Shown here piece after piece: positions 17,413-25,673 of a DNA stretch of 64,000 nt (position 1 is its first letter; each line of letters starts with the position of its first letter). Source of the DNA: Kangsaoukella pontilimi (GTDB lineage Bacteria > Pseudomonadota > Alphaproteobacteria > Rhodobacterales > Rhodobacteraceae); contig NZ_WUPT01000001.1 of the NCBI RefSeq assembly GCF_009830125.1, positions 1,054,001 through 1,118,000 of the forward strand, given 5' to 3'. Both the position numbers and the translations under genes were made by a program. The notes under the pieces are model-generated. The model had not been told where the DNA came from. It did no database searches and worked only from the letters and a program-made list of their open reading frames with translations.

Positions 17413-18342
17413 ATGCAGGCCCTTATCGAAGTCATCCTTCCGGTCTTTCTGGTCCTTGGCTTCGGGTATTTCGCTGTCTGGAAGGGGCTCTTCAGCGACG
17501 CGGCGGTCGATGGGCTTGTAAGGTTTACCCAGAACTTCGCAATTCCGTGCCTGCTGTTCCGGGCGATCTCGGATCTGGACCTGAGCGCGAATTTCAACGC
17601 GCCCCTTCTGATCAGCTTCTACGCAGGCGCAATCATCTCTTTCATAATAGGCATGACCGGCGCGCGTCTGTTCTTCGACCGGAACTGGGGCGATGCGGTG
17701 GCGATCGGGTTCTGCTGCCTTTTCTCGAACACGGTGCTTTTGGGGCTGCCTATCACCGAGCGCGCCTATGGATCAGAGGCGCTTGCCGGCAACTATGCGA
17801 TCATCGCGGTCCACGCGCCCATCGGCTACCTGATCGGGGTCACGGCGATGGAGATCGCGCGGGCCGGCGGCGGCAGTCTGAGGCTTACGGCCCCGCGCGT
17901 GGTCAACGCCATGTTCCACAACGCCCTTGTGATCGGCATCGCCCTCGGGATGATGGTCAACCTGTCCGGCGTCACGCTTCCTGGCGTCCTGCTGGACGCG
18001 GTGGACCTGATGGTGCGCGCGGCCATTCCGGCGGCCTTGTTCGGCCTTGGCGGTGTTCTGTTCCGCTACAAGCCGGAGGGCGACATCAAGACCATCCTGA
18101 TGGTCTGCGCCATTTCGCTTGTCGTGCACCCGGGGATCGCGTTTGGCATCGGGTCGTTCCTCGGGCTCGGGACCGATGCGATGCGGTCTGCCGTTGTCAC
18201 GGCCGCCATGGCGCCGGGCGTGAACACCTATATTTTCGCCAACATGTACGGGGCCGCCCGCCGGGTCGCGGCCTCGTCCGTCCTGATCGCGACGGCGGCT
18301 TCGCTCCTGTCGGTCTGGCTCTGGCTTCTGGTCCTGCCCTGA
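17413..18342 (+). CDS. AEC-family (auxin efflux carrier-like) transporter
   Basis: A 309-residue inner-membrane protein with about ten hydrophobic segments in two halves, each with five helices, and the family features GFGYFAVWKGL near the N terminus, FSNTVLLGLPI in the middle, and ATAASLLSVWLWLLVLP at the end. AEC carriers export or import organic anions such as malonate or malate; the substrate here is unknown. Its ATG directly follows the TGA of the MBL gene, so it is the last gene of the tmk operon. Confidence 0.88.
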   Translation: MQALIEVILPVFLVLGFGYFAVWKGLFSDAAVDGLVRFTQNFAIPCLLFRAISDLDLSANFNAPLLISFYAGAIISFIIGMTGARLFFDRNWGDAVAIGFCCLFSNTVLLGLPITERAYGSEALAGNYAIIAVHAPIGYLIGVTAMEIARAGGGSLRLTAPRVVNAMFHNALVIGIALGMMVNLSGVTLPGVLLDAVDLMVRAAIPAALFGLGGVLFRYKPEGDIKTILMVCAISLVVHPGIAFGIGSFLGLGTDAMRSAVVTAAMAPGVNTYIFANMYGAARRVAASSVLIATAASLLSVWLWLLVLP

Positions 18343-18446
18343 CGGTTGCGCTCGATCGGTTAACCGAAAAAATACCTCTCCCGTGCCAACCTCCTGTCAC
18401 ATTCCTTTGTCATCTGTACGACCGGAGTATCAGGAGTCCCGTCGCC

Positions 18447-18602
18447 ATGTCCGTCATCGCCTTTCCGAAAGCGACCGTCCGGCCAGCCAAGACCGGTGCT
18501 ACGCTTTTCATGCATATCGCCAAGACCACTCTGATCGTTCATCTGAACCCCGTGCCGCGCAGCGCCGCCGCCGCACAGCCTCAGGCCGCCAAGCGCAAGT
18601 AA
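18447..18602 (+). CDS. Small protein of unknown function (51 residues)
   Basis: An ORF from ATG 18447 with a CAGGAG ribosome binding site 10 bases upstream. The product has a basic N-terminal half with Lys and Arg, a short hydrophobic stretch (TLFMHIAKTTLIVHL) in the middle, and a basic C-terminal tail QPQAAKRK. The protein is rich in Ala and Pro. It stands alone between two genes with a hairpin 30 bp downstream. Too short for a family call; the coding signal is good for its size. Confidence 0.5.
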   Translation: MSVIAFPKATVRPAKTGATLFMHIAKTTLIVHLNPVPRSAAAAQPQAAKRK

Positions 18603-18631
18603 GGCACCAGCACCTGCCGACCTGACACTCA

Positions 18632-18654
18632 GCGCCACAAGGGCCGTGGCGCTC
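18632..18654 (+). terminator. Hairpin after the small ORF
   Basis: A perfect 8-bp stem AGCGCCAC/GTGGCGCT with a 7-nt loop (AAGGGCC) 30 bp past the small ORF stop and 40 bp before the aminotransferase start. There is no U tract, so it may be a weak terminator or a mRNA-stabilising hairpin. Confidence 0.4.
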
Positions 18655-18693
18655 TGCCCCCCTGGCCGCTATGTCTCGATCTGACGAGGGGGG

Positions 18694-19878
18694 ATGAACG
18701 ACATGCTCAAGACATTCGACGGATTCGACCGCATCGGCGAGGAAAACGCCTTTGCCGTTCTGGCGCGCGCCACGGCATTGGCCGCACAGGGCCGCGATAT
18801 CATCAACCTCGGCATCGGCCAGCCAGACTTTCCGACCCCCGAACATATCGTCGAAGCGGCGGTCAAGGCGCTCCGCGACGGGGCCCATGGCTATACGCCT
18901 GCCACCGGAATCCTGCCGCTGCGCGAGGCGGTCGCGATGGACCTCGACCGCCGCTACGGCGCAACGGTCGATCCTGACCGTGTAATGATCATGCCCGGCG
19001 GCAAGGTGACGATGTTCGCGGCCATCCTGATGATGGGCGAACCGGGGTCCGAAATTCTGTATCCCGACCCCGGCTTTCCGATCTACCGCTCGATGATCGA
19101 GTTCACCGGCGCCACCCCGGTTCCGATCCCGATACGCGAGAAAAACGGCTTCGCCGCCTCGGCCGAAGAAATCCTGTCGCTCATCAACGCCAAGACCCGT
19201 CTCATCATCCTCAACTCGCCCGGCAACCCCTGCGGCGGCGTCACGCCAAAGGCGGAATACGACGCGCTGGTGGCGGGACTGGCCGACTGTCCGGATGTCG
19301 CGATCATGTCGGACGAGATCTATGACCAACTGCTCTATGAGGGCGAGGCGCACGTCTCGCTTCTGTCATACCCCGAGATCCGGGACCGGCTGATCCTGCT
19401 CAACGGCTGGTCCAAGACCTATGCCATGACCGGCTGGCGGCTGGGCTATTCGGTTTGGCCCGATGGTCTGTACGACAAGGCGCGCAAACTCGCCGTCAAT
19501 TGCTGGTCCTGCGTGAACGCGCCCGCGCAATACGCCGCCATCGCCGCACTGACAGGAACGCAGGACGATGTGGCCCAGATGCGAAGCGCCTTCGACGTCC
19601 GCCGCCGCGCGACCGTAGACGGGCTGAACGCGCTGCCCGGCGTGTCGGCGGCTGTGCCGAAGGGGGCCTTCTATGCGTTCCCAAACATCACCGGGACCGG
19701 GATGAAGGCCAAGGCGCTGTCCTCGGCCCTTCTGGAAGAGGCCGGTGTCGCCACCATCGGCGGCCCCGATTTCGGCATTCTGGGGGAAGGCTTCATCCGC
19801 CTCAGCTATGCAAACAGCCTTGAGAACATCGAGCGCGCGCTCGACCGGATGCGGGCTTTTCTGGAAGAGCGCGCCTAG
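18694..19878 (+). CDS. Pyridoxal-phosphate aminotransferase, aspartate aminotransferase-type (class I)
   Basis: A 394-residue class I aminotransferase. The PLP lysine is in NGWSKTYAMTGWRLGY near residue 238; LNSPGNPCGGV near 173 and SDEIYDQLLY near 210 are the usual cofactor-binding segments. It catalyses amino transfer between an amino acid and 2-oxoglutarate or oxaloacetate. ATG 18694 follows GAGGGGGG so closely that ATG 18703 (MLKTFDGF) is an alternative start. It overlaps the convergent FAD-GcvT gene by 4 bases. The substrate range cannot be fixed from sequence. Confidence 0.9.
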   Translation: MNDMLKTFDGFDRIGEENAFAVLARATALAAQGRDIINLGIGQPDFPTPEHIVEAAVKALRDGAHGYTPATGILPLREAVAMDLDRRYGATVDPDRVMIMPGGKVTMFAAILMMGEPGSEILYPDPGFPIYRSMIEFTGATPVPIPIREKNGFAASAEEILSLINAKTRLIILNSPGNPCGGVTPKAEYDALVAGLADCPDVAIMSDEIYDQLLYEGEAHVSLLSYPEIRDRLILLNGWSKTYAMTGWRLGYSVWPDGLYDKARKLAVNCWSCVNAPAQYAAIAALTGTQDDVAQMRSAFDVRRRATVDGLNALPGVSAAVPKGAFYAFPNITGTGMKAKALSSALLEEAGVATIGGPDFGILGEGFIRLSYANSLENIERALDRMRAFLEERA

Positions 19879-22289
19879 TCGGCGCCTCTCAGCCGTTTCC
19901 CCTCGGAGTCGAAGGGCGGCGCGTCGAGGATCACCGCCCGGTGCGGGCGCCCGAGGATCGCGACGGACAGCTCCGTTCCGGGCGCGGCATGGTCCGCCGC
20001 GACATAGGCAAGCGCCAGGGACATCCCCACAGAATAGCCGTAGGCCCCGGACGATACCTGCCCGACCGGCGTGCCATCGGCGAGGAAGACCGGCTCGCCA
20101 CCTGTCGCGTCGGCATCCACCGCCTGAATGCGGAGCATCACCATCCGGTCGCGAGCGGGGCGATCTCGGATCGCCTGCCACGCGTCCTTGTTGAGAAAGT
20201 CCTTATCCGCCCGGATCAGCCCGTCGAGCCCGCATTCCTGCGGCCAGTATTCGGGGCTGTAGTCCCGTCCCCAGGACCCGTAGCCCTTTTCGACCCTCAG
20301 CGACATCAGCGCCCGCGACCCCACCGGCCCGCCGTCATGTCTTCGGGCCGCATCGATCAGAGCGGCATAGAGCCGGGGCTGATCGGCTTCCGCGGCGTGC
20401 AGTTCCCAGCCGAAATCGCCGGTGAAGGACACACGAAGCGCGACGCAGTCCACCCCCGCCACGGTGATGCGGCCTGAGCGGAAGAACGGGAAGGCCGCGT
20501 TCGACAGATCGGCATTGGTGAGGCCCGACAGCACGTCCCGCGCGCGCGGACCGGCAACGTTGAAGCCGGCGACCGCTTCGGTGAGCGACGTGAACTCTGT
20601 TCCTTCGGGCAGCGGGACGGCGCGAAAGAAGCGCTGGTGAAAGCGCTCGGCCATACCCGAGCCGATCACCCAGAATTCCTGATCGTCCAGCCGCGTCACG
20701 GTAAAGTCCCCGGCGATCCCGCCCCGCCTGCCGATGAGCGGGGTCAGGCAGGAGCGGCCGACCTTGGTTGGCATCCGGCTGGCGAAAACCGCGTTCAGCC
20801 AGTCCTCGGCCCCCGGTCCTTTGACCCGGTACTTGGCGAAGTTCGAGATGTCGATCACGCCGACATGGTCGCGCAGCATCCGCGCCTCGCGGCCTACGCT
20901 CTCCCACCACGGCTGACGGGTGAACCCCGCGCTGTCGGGCGTATTGGCGTCGAAATAGAGCGGATGCTCCCAGCCATAGTTCAGCCCGAAGACCGCGCCG
21001 AGCGATTTCTGATCGGCATGGACCGGGCGCGTGCGAACGGGGCGCCCGGCGTCACGTTCCTCGCCGGGGAAGTGGATCTTGAAGCGGTGCGCATACTGGT
21101 CACCCACCCGCGCCTTGGTGAAGGCTTTGCCCGCCCATGCGCCGAACCGCGCCATGTCCCAGCCGAATAGATCGAGCGTCGGCTCGCCCTCGACCATCCA
21201 TTCGGCGGCCAGTTTGCCCAGGCCCCCAGACTGACTGAAGCCCGGAATGATCCCGCAGGCGCAGAAGTATCCGTCCATCTCGGGGACCGGCCCGAACAGC
21301 GCGGCGCTGTCCGGAGACCAGATCATAGGGCCGTTGATCACCCGCTTGATCCCCGCCGCGCCCACAGCGGGCACGCGGTCGATGGCGCGCATGATATTGT
21401 CCTCGATCCGTTCCAGATCGTCTGGGAAAAGCTCATGTCCGAAGCCTTGCGGCGTCCCGTCTTCGGCCCAGAAGCGGACGTCACGCTCATAGGCGCCGAC
21501 CAACAGCCCCTGCCCCTCCTGCCGGAGGTAGTATTCGCCATCCCGGTCCGCGACCGACGGCAGCCGCCGGTCGAGCCCGGCGATCTCGGGGATGGTCTCG
21601 GTGACGAAATACTGGTGTTCGGTCGGGATCAGCGGCAATTCGAGCCCCCCAAGAGCCGCCACCTCGCGCGCCCAGAGACCGGCGGCATTCACGACCCAGG
21701 GCGTGCGGATGTCGCCCTTGTCGGTGCGGACGATCCACGTTCCGTCCGGCTGCGCTTCGGTCCCTGTGACGGGAGTGAAGCGGTGGATCTCGGCACCCCG
21801 TTGCCGCGCGCCCGCCGCGTAGGCGTGGGTGACGCCGGACGGGTCCACATTGCCACCGTCGGGCTCGAACATGATGCAGCGGACGCCCGTGAAATCGACG
21901 AGCGGGTGCAAGCGTTCGGCCTCGTCCCGGCTGACTTCGTGAAACGCCATGCGATAGCGCCGCGCCTTTGCCTCTTGCAGGCGCAACTGGTGCTCACGTT
22001 CCTCGGTCTGGGCGAGGTAAAGAGACCCGGGCTGGAACACCCCGCAGGACTGTCCGGTCTCGGCCTCGAGCGACTTGTAAAGCTGCATCGTATAGTGCTG
22101 AAGCCGCGAGATATTCGTGCTGTCATGCAGACCGTGGATATTCGCCGCCGCGTGCCACGTGGACCCGCTGGTCAGTTCGGACCGTTCCAGAAGAACAACG
22201 TCCGTCCAGCCCATCTTGGTGAGGTGGTAGAGGATCGAACAGCCGACGACGCCGCCCCCGATCACAATAGCCTGCGCATCCGTCCGCAT
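19875..22289 (-). CDS. FAD-dependent dehydrogenase fused to GcvT domain (dimethylglycine/sarcosine dehydrogenase-like)
   Basis: An 804-residue enzyme of the dimethylglycine/sarcosine dehydrogenase family: an N-terminal FAD-binding oxidoreductase (GGGVVG at 11-16) with the TWHAA motif whose His46 corresponds to the residue that covalently holds FAD in mammalian DMGDH, then an FAO-M linker and a C-terminal GcvT-like tetrahydrofolate-binding domain (about residues 430-800). In the family the secondary or tertiary amine is oxidatively demethylated and the one-carbon unit is captured on THF. It is the last gene of the tpa-started minus-strand series, 107 bp from the fused dehalogenase. The substrate is an inference: N-methylated taurine or glycine. 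Confidence 0.88.
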   Translation of the reverse strand: MRTDAQAIVIGGGVVGCSILYHLTKMGWTDVVLLERSELTSGSTWHAAANIHGLHDSTNISRLQHYTMQLYKSLEAETGQSCGVFQPGSLYLAQTEEREHQLRLQEAKARRYRMAFHEVSRDEAERLHPLVDFTGVRCIMFEPDGGNVDPSGVTHAYAAGARQRGAEIHRFTPVTGTEAQPDGTWIVRTDKGDIRTPWVVNAAGLWAREVAALGGLELPLIPTEHQYFVTETIPEIAGLDRRLPSVADRDGEYYLRQEGQGLLVGAYERDVRFWAEDGTPQGFGHELFPDDLERIEDNIMRAIDRVPAVGAAGIKRVINGPMIWSPDSAALFGPVPEMDGYFCACGIIPGFSQSGGLGKLAAEWMVEGEPTLDLFGWDMARFGAWAGKAFTKARVGDQYAHRFKIHFPGEERDAGRPVRTRPVHADQKSLGAVFGLNYGWEHPLYFDANTPDSAGFTRQPWWESVGREARMLRDHVGVIDISNFAKYRVKGPGAEDWLNAVFASRMPTKVGRSCLTPLIGRRGGIAGDFTVTRLDDQEFWVIGSGMAERFHQRFFRAVPLPEGTEFTSLTEAVAGFNVAGPRARDVLSGLTNADLSNAAFPFFRSGRITVAGVDCVALRVSFTGDFGWELHAAEADQPRLYAALIDAARRHDGGPVGSRALMSLRVEKGYGSWGRDYSPEYWPQECGLDGLIRADKDFLNKDAWQAIRDRPARDRMVMLRIQAVDADATGGEPVFLADGTPVGQVSSGAYGYSVGMSLALAYVAADHAAPGTELSVAILGRPHRAVILDAPPFDSEGKRLRGAD

Positions 22290-22396
22290 CGCCCGCCCCT
22301 TCTCGCCCCGCCTCTGCCTTAAGCCTAGCAGGGCGACCGGCGATCACATGCCGAACGCTCCGGGAAAATGTCTGTTTGCGACCTCGCCGCAGAAAA

Positions 22397-25300
22397 TCAG
22401 AGGTCGATCTCGATTACGCCGTCTGGCTCGGCGGCACGGCTCTGACAGGTGATGATGGCGCCCTCGCGCTGCGCTTTGGACAGAACGAAGTCGCGATGTT
22501 CGACCTCGCCCGAGACCAGACCGCACTTGCAGACCCCGCAAATCCCGTCCGAGCACTTGATGTCGATGGCATAGCCGTTGGCCACCAGAACATCCGACAG
22601 CGACTTGTCGGCGGGCACCTCGAACTCGCGCCCGCTTTGCGCCAGCCGCACCTTGAACGGGTGATTTTCATACTCCGGCAGTTCGGGGACCGAGAAGTAT
22701 TCGAGATGCCGCGCGTCTTCGGGAAAGCCCTTGGCCTCGGCGGCCTCCATTACGGCGGACATGTAGCGGTCGGGGCCGCAGGTATAGACATGCTGGCCAT
22801 CGGTAAACTGCGGCAAGGTCGCGGCCAGGTCGATCCGCGTGCCCTCGTCCGAGACATGGATATGCACCCGGTCGGCCCAAGGCACGGAGGCGAGATCCTC
22901 GAGATAGCCCGCCGACGCTCGCGACGGGATCGAGTAATGCAGATCGAAGGGACGGCCAAGCGCGTGCAGCCTGTGCGCCATGGCGATCATCGGCGTCACT
23001 CCGATCCCGCCCCCCATCAGGAAGGAATGCGCCGCGTCCTCGACCAGCGGGAAATGGTTGATCGGACGCGAGATGAAGACCTTCCGGCCCGGCGTGAAGA
23101 TGCGATGCAGAAGCGCCGACCCGCCCCGGCCCATATCCTCGCGCAGGACCCCGATCTGGTAGACCGAGCGGTCCGCCGGATCGCCCGACATCGAGTATTG
23201 CCGGAGGAATTCGGGCGCGACGACGATATCCAGATGCGCGCCCGCCTCCCATTCCGGCAGATCGCTGCCATCGAGACTGCGGAACTCGTATTTGGTCACG
23301 CCGTCCGCCATGACCTCGGCCTTCGTCACCTCGACCCTCAGGACCGGGCTTTCACCCGCCGCGGTGTAGCGGTGGATGACGCTTTCGTCGCCCTCCTTCA
23401 GCCGCTCGCGATAGACCTCGGCCGTGACCATGGCCTGATAGGCCTCGATCCCTGCCTCGCGGTCCATCGGGAAGGGATAGGGCCATGGATGCGGCGCGAG
23501 GTTCGCGGGGTAGACGGCCAGCGTCTGATCCTCGTATTTCAGGTCGAGATCGGTCTGCAGGCCGCGCTCGTTCACGGGATGCTCGGTCGGCCGATAAGCG
23601 CCGTCCTCCTGCAGCTTGAGATCCCACCACCATTTCTTGACCGGGTTCAGCCCGCCCCGCCCCATGGCGTCGTCGATCCGTTGCAGAACAGGGGCGCTTT
23701 GCGGAAGCGTCATCGCCGCCCACCGGAAAGGTTTCTCCGAGAAGATTCCTTCGAGATTCCACGGACAGGTCTTCATGCAGCGCCCGCACATCGCGCCGCC
23801 ATCGGTCGTGATCCGGTAGGTGGCGCATTTCTGGCTGTCAGACTTCCAGATCTCATAGCCGTTGAACATCAGCTTCGGCCCGGCAGTGATCGCGCCCGAG
23901 GGACATTCACGGGCGCATTTGTTGCAGCCCTCGCAGAACTTCTGCAGCCCGAAGTCGATGGGTTTGTCATGCTCCATGGGCATGTCGGTGGTCACGACAC
24001 CCGATTTCAGGCGCGGTCCGAGGAACGGGTTGAGGATGACTTCGCCAATGCGGCTGACCTCGCCCAGCCCCGACAAGAGCAAGAGGGGCGGTTGCAGCAC
24101 CTCGCCGTCGATCACCGTGTGGGCCTTTGCCGAGTATCCAAGGTTCCGGATCTGCCGCGCGATCACACCGCCCAGAAGCGAAAAGCGCAGGTAGGCGCGC
24201 ATCGACTGCGCGACGCTGATCCAGTCGTCGCCGGACGCGCCCTCCATCGTCTCGAAGCCCTGATCGACGATCATGGAAATCGCTTGATCGTGGCGCGGCG
24301 TGATCGGCGCGCCAGTGGCATCATGGGAATACCACGCCCAGTCGGGGCACCGGCTGAGGCCCACCGCGTCGATCCCAAGGAAGTAACAGGCCGCCTTGAC
24401 CGCCAGCGCATTCTGCCGGGCGTCGCCGGGGCGCGCGCCGTCGCTGGCAGGCGCACCGTCCTGCAACAACGTGAAGGCGCCGAGGAGGCGCCGCTCGGCC
24501 GAGGACGTGGCCGATTTCCGTGCGTAATATCCGCCCTTTGCGTTGTCCTGAAGCGGTTTGCCCATGTCGCCGAACTGCGCACGGGCGAACATGTCTGTGC
24601 GCTTCGGCACGCGGGCCACGTTGGGCTCGTCGATATAGGTGGTGGGCTTTTCCACCCGCTTCAGCGTCTCGAACCTGTGCGGCCCCTTGTGAAACGGGCG
24701 GCGGCGGAAGGGATCGCCGTTCAGAACCGATTTCCGAAAGCCCGCGCCAACCCACCAGGCAGGGCCGAGGGTGCGAAACACCGGCTGCTGGCGGAGCGGA
24801 ACGAGGGGGCGGTCGGTGGCAAGATCGAGCGTCGTCGTGACGGCGGCGAGACCAAAGCGCGTTCCCAGGTAAGGCATTTCAACCACATCGCCCTCGACCG
24901 CCGCAAGCCCGGCGGCGACCGCCATCCGGTTAAGATCGATATCGGACGAGGTCGCGGTATGCGCCTTGGCCGAGTGGCCGAGAATACGCAGGTAGTTCGC
25001 GATGACCGCTGCCGTCTCGGCTGCGCGAAGGGCTGCGGCCTCCTCAGCCGCGCCGTCGATCCATTCGGTTCCCTCCTCGTCCTCGAAGGGGGCGCGGGGC
25101 ACGGCATTGACGAAGACGATGCCGAATGTATGGCCCTCGACCGAAGATGGCGGCGCGTCCATCGCTTCCTTCAGATCGGCCATGATCATGTCGATGCCGC
25201 TGGCCAATGTCTTGGTCTGCTTCGTGCGCAGCTCATCGGCCAGCCGGTCGATGCCCGGATTGCGCACAGGGTCGTCCAGCAGGATGGCCGCGCTCATGGG

Positions 25301-25609
25301 GCCGATCCCCACCATGGCCGCGTCGGAGAAATAGCCGAAGCCCTTCAGGTGCCGGGCGCGCTCGGCGGGGTCGGCCGGGATCTCGGACATCACCCTGGCC
25401 ACGGGCCCGTCGCGGAGCGCGTCCATCATAGCCTGATAGTCGTCCATGGCGTTGACGAGCGAGGCGGGCGTGTCAGGCCGGCGAAACGACAGATGCGGGC
25501 GAAGCGGTACCGACGCGAGATCGGGCATCGGCCCGCGTTCCAGCCGTTCCAGCGGATAGGGTCCGAGATGGACAGGACGTTTTTTCGTGGAGAATGCCTG
25601 GAATGTCAT
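22397..25609 (-). CDS. Self-sufficient cobalamin-dependent reductive dehalogenase fused to a flavin/2Fe-2S reductase
   Basis: A 1070-residue fusion. Residues about 1-560 are a catabolic reductive dehalogenase (RdhA) domain with two similar halves (NYLRILGHSAKAH at 205-217; RQIRNLGYSAKAH at 485-497), fitting the internal duplication known in the RdhA fold. Two 4Fe-4S clusters follow: CEGCNKCARECP (559-570) and CGRCMKTCPW (608-617). Tyr427 and Lys495 sit where catalytic Tyr and Lys are expected. There is no twin-arginine signal, so it is cytoplasmic. Residues about 750-970 are an FNR-like flavin reductase (GGGIGVTPM at 866) and 985-1070 a 2Fe-2S ferredoxin (CSDGICGVCKC). The layout is that of BhbA of Comamonas and of the self-sufficient Jhaorihella enzyme, which reduce halogenated phenols aerobically with NAD(P)H. 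The substrate here is unknown. Confidence 0.88.
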   Translation of the reverse strand: MTFQAFSTKKRPVHLGPYPLERLERGPMPDLASVPLRPHLSFRRPDTPASLVNAMDDYQAMMDALRDGPVARVMSEIPADPAERARHLKGFGYFSDAAMVGIGPMSAAILLDDPVRNPGIDRLADELRTKQTKTLASGIDMIMADLKEAMDAPPSSVEGHTFGIVFVNAVPRAPFEDEEGTEWIDGAAEEAAALRAAETAAVIANYLRILGHSAKAHTATSSDIDLNRMAVAAGLAAVEGDVVEMPYLGTRFGLAAVTTTLDLATDRPLVPLRQQPVFRTLGPAWWVGAGFRKSVLNGDPFRRRPFHKGPHRFETLKRVEKPTTYIDEPNVARVPKRTDMFARAQFGDMGKPLQDNAKGGYYARKSATSSAERRLLGAFTLLQDGAPASDGARPGDARQNALAVKAACYFLGIDAVGLSRCPDWAWYSHDATGAPITPRHDQAISMIVDQGFETMEGASGDDWISVAQSMRAYLRFSLLGGVIARQIRNLGYSAKAHTVIDGEVLQPPLLLLSGLGEVSRIGEVILNPFLGPRLKSGVVTTDMPMEHDKPIDFGLQKFCEGCNKCARECPSGAITAGPKLMFNGYEIWKSDSQKCATYRITTDGGAMCGRCMKTCPWNLEGIFSEKPFRWAAMTLPQSAPVLQRIDDAMGRGGLNPVKKWWWDLKLQEDGAYRPTEHPVNERGLQTDLDLKYEDQTLAVYPANLAPHPWPYPFPMDREAGIEAYQAMVTAEVYRERLKEGDESVIHRYTAAGESPVLRVEVTKAEVMADGVTKYEFRSLDGSDLPEWEAGAHLDIVVAPEFLRQYSMSGDPADRSVYQIGVLREDMGRGGSALLHRIFTPGRKVFISRPINHFPLVEDAAHSFLMGGGIGVTPMIAMAHRLHALGRPFDLHYSIPSRASAGYLEDLASVPWADRVHIHVSDEGTRIDLAATLPQFTDGQHVYTCGPDRYMSAVMEAAEAKGFPEDARHLEYFSVPELPEYENHPFKVRLAQSGREFEVPADKSLSDVLVANGYAIDIKCSDGICGVCKCGLVSGEVEHRDFVLSKAQREGAIITCQSRAAEPDGVIEIDL

Positions 25610-25673
25610 ATCGCGCCTGCCTTGCCCTGCCTGCCCTGACCTTAGCGCGCCCGCACGCCAGCACCAGCCCGCG

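Noticed and set aside
22376-25639. Very long open frame on the plus strand, opposite the dehalogenase fusion
   Set aside because: It is a GC-rich shadow of the real gene in the opposite strand: no recognisable domains, no ribosome binding site, many His/Arg/Gly/Ala/Asp runs.
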